Of a DNA stretch of 64,000 nucleotides, positions 1-15,200 are shown piece after piece. How positions within the stretch are numbered: the first letter of the stretch is position 1; each line of letters opens with the position of its first letter. The position numbers and the translations under genes are program-made. Source of the stretch: Antedon mediterranea. Its lineage: Eukaryota > Echinodermata > Crinoidea > Comatulida > Antedonidae. The stretch is from contig NC_092670.1 of assembly GCF_964355755.1 (NCBI RefSeq), forward strand, positions 30,243,795 to 30,307,794. The letters are read 5' to 3'. The notes under the pieces were generated by a model that did not search any database, was not told where the DNA came from, and saw nothing but the letters and a program-made list of their open reading frames with translations.

Positions 1-125
1 CAAAATATAAACGCCTCTCTCAAATAATGATATTAGACAAGATTTGAACCTAGGACCAACCAAGTTCCACTCTACTACTATAAATATATAAATATTTAAG
101 TTCTTGTTTATATTTCATTGATTAC

Positions 126-210
126 CTGTGACGCTTCACAATCACAATTACATACAGGTTGAATGCGTACAGTAAGTTCCTCACTGAATCCAACTGGTTT
201 GATAACAACC
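126..210 (-). CDS. Integrin beta exon: hybrid domain end and first EGF cysteines
   Basis: Encodes residues 426-453. Strand [19 protein letters not shown] leads into the cysteine-rich I-EGF region. Donor GTAATC at 120-125; later exons are outside the window. Confidence 0.9.
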
Positions 211-3200
211 CTGCAACACAAACATACATCATAATATTATAATTATTAATTTGACACACATTGTGATTACAGTTGAATTTATTATTATACTATAATGAAT
301 GTGTATAAGTGGAATGGTACAATTATGTCATGAGGATGATTAAAAGTTAAAAAATAAGTACAATTTACTACTATTGCATGCCATGTGACCCACAATTGTC
401 CAATCAAATGACAGGAATTGATTTAGGTGTTAAGTAAAATATTATATTCAATCAATTTTACTCATAATTTAACAAAAGTAAACCTCTATTGCATGTTTTT
501 AAACATTAACTGTTGAAAAAAATTATTAAATCCAATTTAATAAAACTGCAAGTTTGAAAAAAAAAGAACAAATATTCCCTTCCATATAATTGGTTGAAAT
601 CACTTCAGAAAACTGATTTGTCAAGAAGGGGCATGGCCTAACTTTTGCAAAATAGTTTTCTTCAGTTTTTCATACAGTAGTTTATCAACTGGTCTTCACT
701 AACAAACTTTGGAAAACTTTTTGTTACACACTATGAGTTTGCTCAAGTTTGGTAGTATAGACGGTAGTGGTATCCTGGGATGATTAGGCCAGAGACGAAC
801 TGACCCATTTATTCCCTATTGACTTTGCAATGATATAATATCATAATCATAATAAACATAATAATACATTTTTTTTTTTTTATTTCATTTTCAGATAGAG
901 TAGTAGTAGTACGAAAACTATGTAAAGCTTACTAGGCGTTTTTAAATCATAGCGGTTCACTTTAATATATCTCTATGTGAAAATATAGGCCTAGGTCCTA
1001 AAGCATAGACTAGACGAAAACGATATTTTTTTGCAATATGCCCTCTGATATGCATGTATTTCAAAATAATAATTGCATAAAAAAGTAATTTATTTCATAT
1101 CAACATTGGAATTATCAATACATTGTTATTAAATGGTAGTTCTAACAACTTGATATACCACAAGAATGTACAGTACATTAACATATCATTGGTTTGTTTT
1201 AAAAGTGCGACGTTTGGGCCGAAAGTGAGACGTTTTGGGCGGAATTTCCATGATTTGTGTAGAATAATTTAAGTAATATAATACAATAAAAACAAATTTA
1301 CCTCTTCTCTGAACCATCATCACAATTACGCAGTGTGAACCCTAACCTGAAGGTGACAGTTTGGCCTAGGTTTAAACCATGGCATGTTTTTGTATTAGCT
1401 TGCGGCTGTCCATCGAGGCAGTAGGCCTCGTAGTCAACATCTACATTTTTAGGAGCATTATCTGACAGCTCAACTTTTGAGGTAATTTTCTGTTTTGTGA
1501 AACAAAAAACATAATATATTATCCATCTCTTATCAACTGCATGATTACTAACCATCTACGTCAGGCACATCAATAGTGACAACCAAGATATACAGCAAAT
1601 AAAATGTTGAATCTGTCTATTTACTGTATATTATAGTATGTTATTATAACATACCTAAGTATACCCTTGACATTTGCTCTTGATTATAATTGTATTCAAC
1701 GAGTAAATAATATTCAATGAACAGCTTTTTGTAAGAATGTTTATTATTATTAATATTGCGACAGGCCAAACTCACAGCAAAATCAGATTTTGTAGGACAA
1801 ATAACAAATTAAAAGTTAACCTACAGCGTAGTTTTCCTTTACAAGTTCTACAATATTAGACGAATCACCTAGCAGTTGTCCAGTAGTAGCCCCCTGGATA
1901 TGTTGCTTCAATTCCTGTAGTTAAAATAATATGAACATTATTGATTATTATATTTGATTAGAAGGTATATCTTACAAGTTATAACTTGTCTAGTTAGTTA
2001 CTCTAGGGTTTTGGGTTCAAATCCTCCGATATACAAGCACAATGGATATGGGGACCAAATGTAAAAAAAAAAAAAGGGGGTGGGGGGGGGGGGAGGGGGG
2101 GTTGTTGACTGCTGCTGAAGTAAAAAGATTACTTTATAGGCTTTGATTTACCTGCTATCTGACATCATTCGTCCATTTTGATCCAGTATAGCGGCCAAAA
2201 TTATGTGTAAATTCTCTATTTTTCCCAACAGTTTTTTTTTATGTTTGTTCATGCTGGGGTTGGGTCTTCAAAGTAGGCAGAATTGCACTGGGTATAAACT
2301 TGCACTCACGCACTCTAAAAACTTGTAAGTTTGCATATCATACTTTTGTTTGCACACTTTTAGAGTTTTTATTATGAGTATATGTGTACCTATGTACATA
2401 TAATTCCTTGGTCAAATCACTGTTGCTTATAAACTTACGGCCATACTGCGTTGAAACACCGGTTCTCGTCAGATCACCGAAGTTAAGCAACGTTGGGCCC
2501 GGTTGCGTTCTGGATGGGAGACCGTCTAGAAATCGTGGCGGGTGCTGTATATACTGGAGAGTGATCGTGTAATGGTAATATCGGACTAGCATGTGATAGG
2601 CATGGGTTCGAGGTTATCTGTACCATATTAATTGCATCCTTAGGCAAGATGCTTTACTCTCATTGCCTAATCTGGTAGGCGCTGCACTGCTGGCTGCCGT
2701 GGGTCCGTGGAGGGCCTAATCCGAATTTCCTCACTGAGGACAAATATTAATACAAAATACAAATACAAATAAAAATACTTAAACTTACGTTATATACATC
2801 TTGCTGTGTTGATGTAACAGCAAAGATTGGAATGACGTTGTTCTCTCTCATTTTATAATTTAACTGGCTGATAGATGGATAATCCTGGGAAAAGTAATAC
2901 AAAATAACTTTAATAAGATATTACATTTATTCATCTCAAAAGAAGTACAAAAGTAACAATTATGTGCTCAAGTTAGTGTTTACGGACCAACCGACCGACA
3001 TAGTGAGCTGTAGAATCGCGTTGCATGCGACTAAAATAAGAAAAAGGAGCATGAGACAGCGGGAATCCCTAAACATACATAAATTGTATACTAAATATTG
3101 ACCATACAGTGAGTGTCGAGACCTTATAAAAAGATCCTTACCTGTACTGTGCTCATTTCATAATTTCCATTAATCATGTGACAATGACCATCATTAGGAA

Positions 3201-6200
3201 TAACAATACCACCAAGCTAAATAAATAAAACAATACGGCAAATAATAAGTAATAACAATACATTTATTGTAAATAATTTGGGGTATGACTATACAATCAG
3301 TACAGGTTCAAGTCACTCCTCGACCATAGTTCTGGTGGTAGAACCGAGAAGAGAGAAGTCTTCTCGGATAAGTATTTAACTGGAGGTCCAATGTACACAT
3401 CTGGCTTGTGTGCTTTCGGAAGTCAATGTGTGCTGGCTTGTGTGCCCTTTAAAAAGCATAGAACATTTGAAAGTCATTGTAGACAGGTGGCAGCACTTGA
3501 CATAAAGAGGCCTTTAGTGGGAAAAAAAAAGTTTACTATATGTGCAATCAATACCTGTGTGCAATTCAGCCCAGTTAGGTTGCAAGTCGCAGGTTATTCC
3601 CCCACATTTATCATGCATTTTTGTTTTAGTAAAGGAGTTACTTATCATAATTAGAGTAATTCTGTATAATTCCTACATATCATTATTATTATTATTGAAT
3701 AGTCAATTGGTTGGTAAATCACTCTAGCCTATAGACAACTTGTGTTGTCTTTCGGGGAAGGCTTATTAAAATCCGAGCTGTTTAGAGAAATACTTCCCCC
3801 TCTTCATAAGCCAGCTCGGTCTCTCAGATTCAACCGCTTTCTAGAAGTACCTCATTGTAAAACCAGCAGACTTAGGTCGTCTCCAGTTCCCACCATGGTG
3901 GATATAATTAATAGGCACCACTAGCTCTTTTTTAGATATGTAATAAGTGAATGTTTTAAGGTTCTTCATCTATGTTTTTAATTTTATGGTACGATATCTA
4001 ATTTTAATAAGATGTTTCTATTTTTATAGCAATTTTAACTAATTTTTAGTCATTTGTAATACAATTCATTTCAGTCCTTGACTGTCGTTTTGTAATATAT
4101 TTTTATATACCGAATAAATAAAAATTTAAAAAAAGGGGACAAGGTAACATGATGCAAAAGACAGAACATTATGTTAAATTTAGCACTTCATTTTATAATT
4201 TTTAGTCAAAACGACTTCATTATTTTACATTGTAAAAATGAGTTTCTGGTATTTAGAGAGACCTGTTTCGAGATAGTTGACTTTATAACAAACACCTATT
4301 AGGTAGGCTAGATTCTTGTCATTTGATTGGATAATTGTTGGCCACATTATATTAAATGTTTTATTGCACTCTTAATGATGTAATTGAGAGTGCAATGTCA
4401 TTATATGCACAAGAGTACAATTTTGTTTTGCATGTATATTTTTGTTACACAGTGAGTGAGCAACCACACATGACAAGAGGCTATGCTGCTGTTGATCAAA
4501 CTGTTTGTGCACCATGTTATATGTTCTACTCCGTGTAAAAAAACAGTGCACTGCTTTTTCGAATGGTTTGGCATTTGTCTAGGCTCTTGTTAAAAGTAGG
4601 TGTGTAAAAACTATATAGAAAAAATATGAATCTTTTATATTTGTGAAATGGAATAATTTTATTTGGTGAAAGATGAAAATTTGTTATATTTTCATCTTTC
4701 ACCTCATGAAATTATTTGTACCATTTCACATTAAATACTATACTTAGATATCAAAATACATCTATCAATTTTATATGGCTGTTTAATTGTTATCAAATGT
4801 TGATTTCATTTGATTGATGTACCTTTCCATCTCCAGCATAGTGGAATGAATCATCACTTGTGTAGATCACAATTCTCCTTGCATCCTCTCGCCAACCAAT
4901 TTCTTCCTGTAATCAACAAGAATAGCATTCTCACATGTGTGTACATTTAATGGCCTTTAGAAATTGCTTCCCGCTAGGACACAACACAAGGACAAGTGCA
5001 ACTAATCTGACCAATCACAAAGCATTAAATGTCGATACATCACATCACAATTGGTTAGATTGCTTTTTATGTCCTTGTATCCTAGTGGGAACCCAGCTTA
5101 ATCTACAGTAACTTGAAAATGAGGAAAGTCAGGAGGCTTCTAAGGATATGTTTTTTCTGGGAGAGAAATGCATACTACAACAATTCACCTCACCCCACCC
5201 CAAAGAGGCTTGGTGTTAATCCCCATATTTGTTGATATGCAACTGATGAACCTTTTTATAATTTGACATTTGTGGGACATAATTTGTAAAAAGATTGTGA
5301 TAGGGCGTTGCGCATGCCAAGCACAATTGTTATCCACTTTCCGGTTTAAAAGTGCTGAACTGACAGTAACATTATACAGCACCCTAAATTACTTAGTCAA
5401 CACCCTTTAATTTGATGAGCACACAAGATAGAACCAGTTGAATATAACTTTATACATGTTAACTAAATTTTGCTTTTTGATTTTTTCCCTCTATTTTTTT
5501 CTAATGTATTGGTACTGTACGTACGGTGGTGTGGCCACAGCTAGCAACGCTCGATGTACAAATTGGTAAATTTTCTGAAGCCACATATTTGATTGTACCA
5601 TTTTCACAATTGCCTCTTTTTGGGATACTGGAATTTAATGTCTAAATTTATAGATTTGAAAACCTAAAATTTATACTTCACCTTACAAACAGTGACCTGC
5701 ATTAGAGCATCCATACCGCCCTCTGGAGCATCCAAATTCCCAGATGAATTTTGCATCTTTACACTACTCTGTAAAACACACACATTGTATTTATATGAAT
5801 AATCTAATAACTGTTATTTGATTTAAATATTTATATAATTTACATTTGTTCACAAACTTTTGTGGACCAGTAGTTAGCCATATATACAAATAACAATTAA
5901 GTGAGATATTTTATGTTTAAATTAGTCTTAAAGACTTACTATAGTGCATATAGAGATATTTGTGGGTGTGGGGTGAAAATTGTTTATTTTTCTGTACAAG
6001 ATAGGAAATTCTTATTACCTCCTATGCTAGACAATGTTGTGATATTAGTCATTCATGCATTAAATTATAGATAAATACATATTGTCTATTGCTTTAAACT
6101 TATCAATTACTCAGAAGTAGAATTAATGGTTATGATACAGTTTTGATCCTTAATTTTGTCAACCTCTACAGTATATATTTACAGGGCTGTAGCCACCAGT

Positions 6201-9200
6201 ACAGTAGGTAAAGTTTCAACCTAACCAATTTTTCACAGAGGCCTTTGATAACCCAGGGGTTTGAACACCACACCCCTTTATTTATTTTGGCTCATCACTG
6301 ATTTATATTGATGTAAAATGAATAGCCCAAATTTACACTTAGCCATGGCATGTTCATGTTACTCAAATTTCTATTTTTGCTATTTATTCCCTCCGGACTA
6401 CATTGGAGGGGGGCTGACCGGCATCACTTGTGTCTCAAAATAACTGTCACAATCTGTTAATTACCTTTCCCTTTGTTTACCATCCAGATAACACGATAGC
6501 TCTCTCTAAATTGCTGGGGAGGACACATGATTTTTAAACAGAGGGGAGCTAACAATTAATATTAATCAAAGTATTAGCCTAGTCTATCATTTTATTTTAG
6601 CTGTCAAAAGTAGGGAATGCACGCTCCAATGATACAAGTGCTACCCCACCAGCTCCCTCCTTCAACCTGACCAATATAAAAGGTTTAACTAACTGTGAAA
6701 AGGTGAGAATCATTGGTAAGGCGTAAAACATTTTTAAAACCATAAGGTGCATCACAACCAATACATGGTGCAGCTAATCTGAAAAATAACATCATAACAA
6801 ATTAAAAATACTATTTATAGAAAAAAAAACACACTTCACAAAACATGTTAAAATAGTAAAAATGCTAATACGTTTACTTTACGATTTGCACATCCATTGT
6901 GTCAACTGATAGTGAAACCCTATGGCGCCATTTTCATGATTTTTTACAATACATCTTTAATAGTCTGTATGATTGTAGAAAAAAAATTGCTGATCTTACT
7001 TTGAAGGCACTGTGCTGACGAAGGGCATAACTGTTTTATCCACAAAAGATCCAAATCCTAATTGATAACTACTGGTTATAGTCTGCAATGCTTCAGCTGA
7101 AATATTATAATATATCAAGTAAAACATTTTGTATTATATACATTAGTACAATACTAATAGTAAAATTAAATCAATATGAACAATTTTAAGTAATTTAAGC
7201 TTAATTTACCAACAAATCGTTCAGTATTAAATGTTGTACATTGTTGATTTTTTATAGACATATCTTTAATCTGTAACCAACACACATAACATTAATCATA
7301 GTTACCAACCTGAGAAATTTGTAAGGTGTGATAGACTATACCATTTTTGTTGTGTGGGGAGGGGGAGAATTCAGAAACAAAGTATTTGAGCCACAGCTAA
7401 TTAAAAATCACTTGCAGGACTGTGTCACATGATACGACACAGTTGGTAACTATGACACAAATGGTTCTGGTAGGAAAAGCTTTCCTGAATACTATAAACG
7501 ATAGCCTAGTGTACTAGTTCACAGCTACTGTTGAGACAGAGTGACCATGTGACCATAGTGGACAGTATGGTCATTTTATAACACTGGAGAAGGAGCATAT
7601 TATAATCATATAATACATACATCTATTTTGTGACAGTGTTTGCATTTACATTTGACAAAGGTATATTTTTATTAAGAAAATTGCGTGAACAATTAAGGAG
7701 AAGATATTTGATATTTCTTGCATCTTCAATCTTACCTAATTGAGATCCTAGTGTTTTAAGATTATCTAAATCATCTTTCATCGAGTTTGATAAATCCATA
7801 ACATAGTACAAATCTACTGGATAATCCTCGGCCTGGCGTACTTTAATATCAATATACGCTGGTTCACCTGAAGAGAAAATTATAAGTTCCTTTATGGAAT
7901 TATAACTGCGAATACAGACATGGTAAGGGAACAACATTTGTGTGAGATGTGAGATCTAGCATGTCGGATCCCTCCATATCGTATTATTGAGCGGTTGTTC
8001 TTTGTACATAAACCTATATACAGATACTATTGTTTAATTTGACTTGTGAAACAGTGAGTAGTATCATAATTTTAAAGAATCGGACTGTACTGTATGTATG
8101 CGAGCTGGGTTAAAACTTTAAGACTGCATGCCGTGCCTGTGTTCTAGAAGATTGACAACCATCATTGCCTCGTCCTGTGGATGAGACAGGCCAGTAGTCT
8201 TATGTATGCCTACATTATGGGTAGAGAAGAAGCTACTATTACTTTAGTAGGCATTACTCTTACTGTAATTGTTAGGCTTAGTAGAAATTATGTTACTTGG
8301 TCACAGGTTAAGGTTATGAGCCAGGACACCAAGTCAGACATGGAACAATGCATACAGTATTATTGATTTTAAAAAGTTCTGGCAGATACCATACACAGCA
8401 TCCTGATTTTAACATAAAATAACCACTGTGGAAGATTTTCTACATATAAATCATGGTTGCACAGTCTTGCTACTTGTCTATGTGGTTTCATTTTATTATT
8501 TAAACCTAAGTGAATAAATAATATATAATTATACGTTTGATAATAATTTTAAAGAATAATCATTGTATACCTGGTTTAAGATTAAGCACTACCTCTTGTG
8601 GTTGAATCTGAACTGCTGGTGTTGACCCTACAGCATTACTAACTTGTTTATTCTGTAAAAATAATACATATCTACAGTATAACCATTTGCAATACAATTC
8701 AGGCCTGTAGCAAGGGGGGTTTTATGGTTGGGCGAACCCTCCTTTTTTACAGCCCCCATCCCGACATGCCCAGTACCCTCACCTCATCTCTCAAAATCCA
8801 AATACATGCCCACAAAAGGTTATTCGTAAATTGAAAAATGTGTAAACTTGAATAACTGTAGTTTACATTATAGCTCATCCGATTATATTTTTCTAGGCAA
8901 CCAGTCGATACGTACCTCAATTGTCAATACCACCTATTTACATTGATATATTTAATTTACTCAACAAATTGCTGTAAATAAATATAGATGATATATATAT
9001 ATGATGAGGCTGGAGACAATGAAAGATGTTGACTATTTTAGAAAGTTGGATAACAAACGAAAGAAATGGAGAAACCTGGTACAAAGAGTAAGCAATGCAG
9101 CCCAGGCAGAGAAATCAGACGATTATTCGGCTAAGAGGCACTAAATAATAATAAAATATAAATATAGATAGTATAAGCATTGAATTTGCCTTCTCACCCA

Positions 9201-12200
9201 AACTGTGCATTTTTCCGGCTCTAGATGTACGTTCGGATTGAACTTGAACGCAAAACAAAATACCGAGTGAATGATCAAACAATCGGCGGTTCCGCACAGA
9301 GCACGCGTATATAGCAAAAGGAGGAAAAAAGTATGATCGTTTTGCTCATTGGTAGCATGCTGCATGAGAGTGTCTTTTCCGGCCATTTATCATGAACTTA
9401 TCTGCGAGAGTACCATTTCCGGCCATCTAGGGGTGTCATTTAACAAAATTGTGTTTTTGTTAACTTGTAATTGTTAATACAGAATCTATAAATGTACTGA
9501 AACTTATATTAAGGTATGTTATATAAAACTTGTGAAGCAACTTATTTTAATTAATCTTTTTTATTTTAAAAGTCTATGAAACGATATGAAATGTCCTCAA
9601 TGTTGACATTAACTGACAAATCAATCCTGATTAATAAAACTTAGAACTTACAAAATAAATGTATATATTTTCAAGATATGGAAATTACTTCCAGACGAGC
9701 AATGGTAACACCACTGTGTATTAAAAGGCATGCCAAGGCTATGAGAAATTAAGACAGACAATGGAATCTTAATAGCAGGCACTTCTTATTCAGTTAATAG
9801 GTAATTAATGTGCTGTTGAGAATCTCATTCACTGTTTCTCATTTACTAGATGAACTTTATTCAAGGTTTACTACTATGTCTTTATTGGTTATCCACACTT
9901 GCCAGATAAAACTATTGTATTAACTTTTTTTTCTTACACATTAAGGCAAACAAAACAACCATCCCTCATACAAATCTATTGTATACATTTACCTTTTTTC
10001 TTACACATTTATGATTAAGACCAGATTTGACTAAATTGGCTCCAACCAGTATTAACAACTGTGTAAGAAAATTACACATAAAACAAACACTTATCTAGTA
10101 GTTAGTAAGATAAACCAAAGCCTATATATTATTTTTCAATTGGATAGATACAATATTATTTAAAGTTGTTGGTATTTAGTAGATTAGTTACATCTTATAT
10201 AATGTGGTATTTCGCTTAATTTGCTATACTCTGTTCTGTGTTTCTTTTCATGTATATATTATATCTAAATAAAATACAGTATGTATAGTAATCCGTTTTA
10301 AGAATCACTCTGGCTAAAACAAACTAAGGCAGGATTAATTATATGGTAACAATTTTATAAAAGAACATGACAAAAAATTAGAATTACACTATCTGGCTTA
10401 AGGATTGGCTATAGCATGAAAAATAACATATAGCCTAGTTATTATAACTAAATAGCAGTAATTATTATACAGATATTGCCTGCTTAGAGGTGAAATATAA
10501 GATTTGACATTCCCAAGGGAATATATAATTTCCCGAGAACATAATATCATCCAGAGGGGATGTTAAATCTTATATTTTACTGATATAAAAGGCGATATCT
10601 GTTATATTACATAGCCAACAACAAGTAGAATATCTGCTGGGTCGGGTAGCTAGGCTAGACCTCTTTTTTGTATTGTATGTAAACAAGCTGCCTAGACACC
10701 TTTACCTTGCGAAGAATAATATACAGATAATTACTAATTAATGATTCCTTGGCAATACAATATTCACTAGCCTTAGTACCGTAGGTGGTTTAAATAATAA
10801 CAGAAGAATTTCCATAAATAAGCCTACATTAATAATAATAATATTATCAGGAGCCCTACTGTAGGCCAAATAAATAATAATTTGTTTTCTTCGAGCCGAA
10901 TCACCGGATGTTTAGTGCGTCGCGCGCGTACAGGTTACTACTGTGAGTTAACCAATCAAAAACGGTCTTTCATCACATATAGGGAGGACCAATAACAAAT
11001 GAGGGTGCTATGTATGCATAGTTTATATAGTTTAGTTGATTAATTTCTTCAAGTAAGTTCCGTGGCGCAGCGCATGAAGCGTTGTCTTGTGATAGAGTGA
11101 CAATTTCATCGCGAGTTCAAGACCCAGTAGATGACTTTTGTTTATTTATCGGCAAACACGAGTGTTGCCACACGAAAATTACACAGTCAATATCATCGTA
11201 ATCGAGAATGTGCTGGATTTTATATGTTTAATGACAGGGATATGATAATTACGCGAAAATTACTCAGTCAATACCATCGTACTCGAGGATATATACGATT
11301 TACGATCCTTGCAGCGGTAGTCATGTGATGCAGTTTCAACAAATCACGTTCACGTATTTACATTAGGCTACGTATTATAACTAAATAGCAGTAACTCAAT
11401 AAGATACAATAAGGTACAGCTACTGGTACAGGTACCATATACTTTTTAAAATGTTTTTTATTAGATCCTAATGTTCTAAATACAGTAAAACATTACTAAT
11501 GTCGAACAAAAATAAACAATTACAAATAACAATTTAAATATTTATAGTATGAAATTGAAATTAAAAGCATAGTCTAAGGTTTATATTTAAAATAATATTT
11601 ATTATTAAATTGTATAATAAGAATTGTATTAATGTATTAATACATTAATCAAAATTTCTAAGAACATTTATTGCAATTCTTTATACTCTACTTCAAAATA
11701 AAACCATGATTGTCTTTCAAATTCTTTGAAGATCAACAGCCAATACTGACCTGTGATCTATGACTATAATATTATTATTATGGTTATAGGTTATTGACCT
11801 ATAATAAAAGGCAATCTTACTACAATGAGTATAAACCACTATACTCTCTGTATGTATAAAACTGGGACACCAGTCACCATTGAGTATTTATTATTATGAC
11901 TTATTTATGACTCTATTGAATTGAACCAAGTTCTTTATTGTGCACATTTTTAATTCAATCATTCCTTTTATTTCAAATAGCAACATCCATAAACATAATA
12001 TACAAACAAAATATTCTAGTAATACTAATTATAATAGTAAATCATCAGATCCTTCCAAATCACAACCTATAGTACTAATACACTAAGGGTACGTTCACAC
12101 GTATGGCGTAAGACTGGTGTGGCTTATGCAAGCGGTAAATTAATCAACAAATTAAAATGGCCAAGTGTTCACACGTACGCCATGTGTGAATGGGCTCTAA

Positions 12201-15200
12201 CATTAATGGTCTGTAAATTGAACCAAAGGTTTTAGGTGTTATTCAAAAGATGAGGCAATGAGAGTAAAGTCTTATTATGAGACAATATGGCACAGACATT
12301 TATCAAACCAAGGCGGTACTGTATATACCTTCATGATCAAACTTGGTCAGACATCCTTACTAAACCAAACCACTCTCTTAAAAAATGTAGTGGCATCATA
12401 CGACTTTGTGACATGTCTGAAGAAGCTGGTCTTTAATTGGAGGAGTTTAGTTATTGACAATAAATATCATTAAGCCTACTGGTTAGAAAATCACATTTAT
12501 TAGTTTTGAAGAGATGGTACATTCCATACAATTGAACAGAAGGCCTATCTATAGTGTCATATTTGAAGGCTAATTGGCTTCAACATTGTTTTCCAACACA
12601 TTGGAATTTCAGTAGGTGAAATGTCATATCATATTACAGGAAATAATAGTCCAGTCATCTTATGAGGTCAAAACCACTGCTAGTGTTGGTATATTATGAA
12701 CATGTTTTGGTATTTATGAACATGTTTTTGTATTATGAACATGTTTTTGGTATTATGAACATGTTTTGGTATTGTGAATACACAGTAACAAACAGGTTAA
12801 AATGTTGAAATACCCAGGAAGGAATACAGTACTTATAAAATCATTCATTATTTTCTTTCTTTTCGTTTGTGTCTCTCTGTACCTACGTATAAATAATAAA
12901 TAAACATGACCTCCTACGAATAAATCCCTTCCCCCTTCCTCAGAATATAGAAAATCGTTTGGAATAAACACCTCCGGAGCTTTATTTATTTCCACGAATA
13001 AACGCCGGTCACAAGCACAATATTGTATTACAACACATATTTGTAGTAGAATTTATTGATTGATTGATCTACAATTTACCAAGCATTTTATACTATTTTT
13101 ACTGTATTTTATCACTTCTCGATATTATTGTGTTGTATTTTTTCATATCTATTGGGTATTTATTTTATTATACATGTTACCATATTATTATTACATCGAA
13201 AAAAAAAAAACTTCTTCTTAGAATAAACACCTATTGTGAATAAATGCCTCCTAAAAACCCTCCTGAACAATACTAACGTCCCGGGGGATGGTATCTTAAA
13301 TATATTTATTCTCAAATTATGTCTGTCCTGCTATAAACATTATTAAATGTATGTACCCAGTGTATTTTCCCAATCCATTAACACTACAGCAGTTATAGAG
13401 AGTTGCTTTTGCGAACAAGGGGAAAAAGGTAGACCACAGTTTATTGAATATTTAGGAATTTTAAAGTTAGTGTATTTTGTTGGAAAGAGTTTTCTAAATC
13501 TAAATTTTGGGTCATTCCATGTCTAATAACATAAAGGCCCCAACTGACCCTCATGGATTTTGAAGACGTTTCTTTATGGATTGGCCACACAGACAATTTT
13601 AGACCAAAAAGTCCAAGTTCAAGAAATAATATCAAAATATCAAAAAACAAAGACCATGGGATTTTCAAGGTCTGTTTTAAAAACATCCCTGATAATATTG
13701 GTGTTTTAAAAAGAAAAAAACATTGAAATTGTGATTATGAAGTGCAAATAGTACTTAGTACAGTACTGTAGATGTTTTCCACTACAAACAAATAAAAATA
13801 AATACAATTGTATGTATATGCACGTGGCATGTTCTAATTCTATAGGGCCCTTATTCGAGGGGGCATATATTCGAATAAATAAAGTAGTCAATAAAAACAT
13901 TCACTTACCCTAACAACACTGTCCAAGTTACTTTTTGGTTGACTAATACTTGAATTTTGACATCCATTTTTAATAAGTGCTTTTGGTTTATCACACCTTG
14001 AAAAACCACTGTCACCAAATGTCTATATATAAGAAAAATACAGTAAAGCATCATCACACAAGTTTTAATTGAATTTAAAAAAATATCTACCTCCAAATTA
14101 AAAAATAGAATATAATATAATTAGTTTTGAAAGATTATTAAAAATTTCATATAAACAAAATGTCACTTTCTGTTTGTAGCTAGGAACACCTGCAAAGATG
14201 TTGGAATGCAAGGACATTATTGCACTCTGTACACTATAAATATAGCCATAGACATGGAGGCTATTATAACCTCCATGCTATCCCTTTTAACATACATTGG
14301 CCCCGTTTCTGCTGCCAAAAATATACCGTATATATACGGTATATTTTATATACGGTATATTTTTCGGCAGCAGAAATGGGTCTCATAAAAAATATACCGT
14401 ATATATATGCGGTATATATACCGCATAAATATCCCCATCGTTTGTGGATATTATACGGTATATTCCAAAATATACCGTATATTTCGTACCCCGTTTCTGC
14501 TGCACTCAAAATATACCGTATATGTGACCCGGCCCATGACACGAGGTCAAAAACTAACAGAACGTGACGCGTTTGTTTGGTTTTTCTGCTGCATTGACAC
14601 ACACGTGTATAATAAGCAAGCAACAGATCAAAATATCACTGTGGACTGAAGAAATAACTATTTTTGCAATTCAATTGTGGGGAGAAGCGAAAGTTGGGGG
14701 GAGACTACATGGCAACAGAAGAGATACCGAGATTTACAAAAGTATCTCAAACAAAATAAAAGCAGAATTTATGGTAGACTTAATAACGACAAAGTTATCG
14801 GCAAACGCCGTCGTCTTCTTTGCATAAATCTAGTCAATGCCCATTCTACATTTCTAGATTGTTTGTGCGATGTAAATTCGTTGCCACTTCTGATCATTAG
14901 ATTTAAAATAGAAAGCAATGCTACGACGTTTTGAGAAACCATCATTGTTTTGTTTTTGTCATGTAACCTCACTACACGAGACTCTAGGTCAATCCATACT
15001 TCCGTCTCACAAAATGCATTTTGGGTATATGAAAGCCAACTTTTTTTACAGCCCACCCACGAAGTATGTGCAGCGGAAACGGTGCACGAATTTCATATAC
15101 GGTATATATACGGTATATTTATACGGTATATTTATACGGTATATTTGGGATTGGCAGCAGAAACAGGGCCATTCATACAGGTGTTACTACCATCTTTGGC

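Larger units (their letters stand above)
8653..13908 (-). other. Integrin intron 3 (5.3 kb)
   Basis: Holds the LINE scrap at 9 kb, the SINE head at 11.06 kb, two short repeats, and phrases of the GAATAAACGCC type at 12.9-13.3 and 13.85 kb that look like worn repeats. No exon or RNA gene was recognised in it. Confidence 0.7.

Noticed and set aside
2433-2554. Functional 5S rRNA gene.
   Set aside because: The sequence continues into a SINE body with a repetitive tail and has no T-run terminator at the 5S end, so a 5S-derived SINE fits better.
7623-7937. A 104-codon open frame as a single exon.
   Set aside because: Only 7736-7867 is integrin sequence; the ends of the frame run into introns past good splice sites.
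8700-8770. GCCTGTAGCAAGGGGGG phrase resembling a DNA transposon end.
   Set aside because: No matching second end or target duplication was found.
12860-13890. GAATAAACGCC / TTATTCGAGGGGGC phrases as ends of a TIR element.
   Set aside because: The two sides do not align as inverted repeats well enough by eye.
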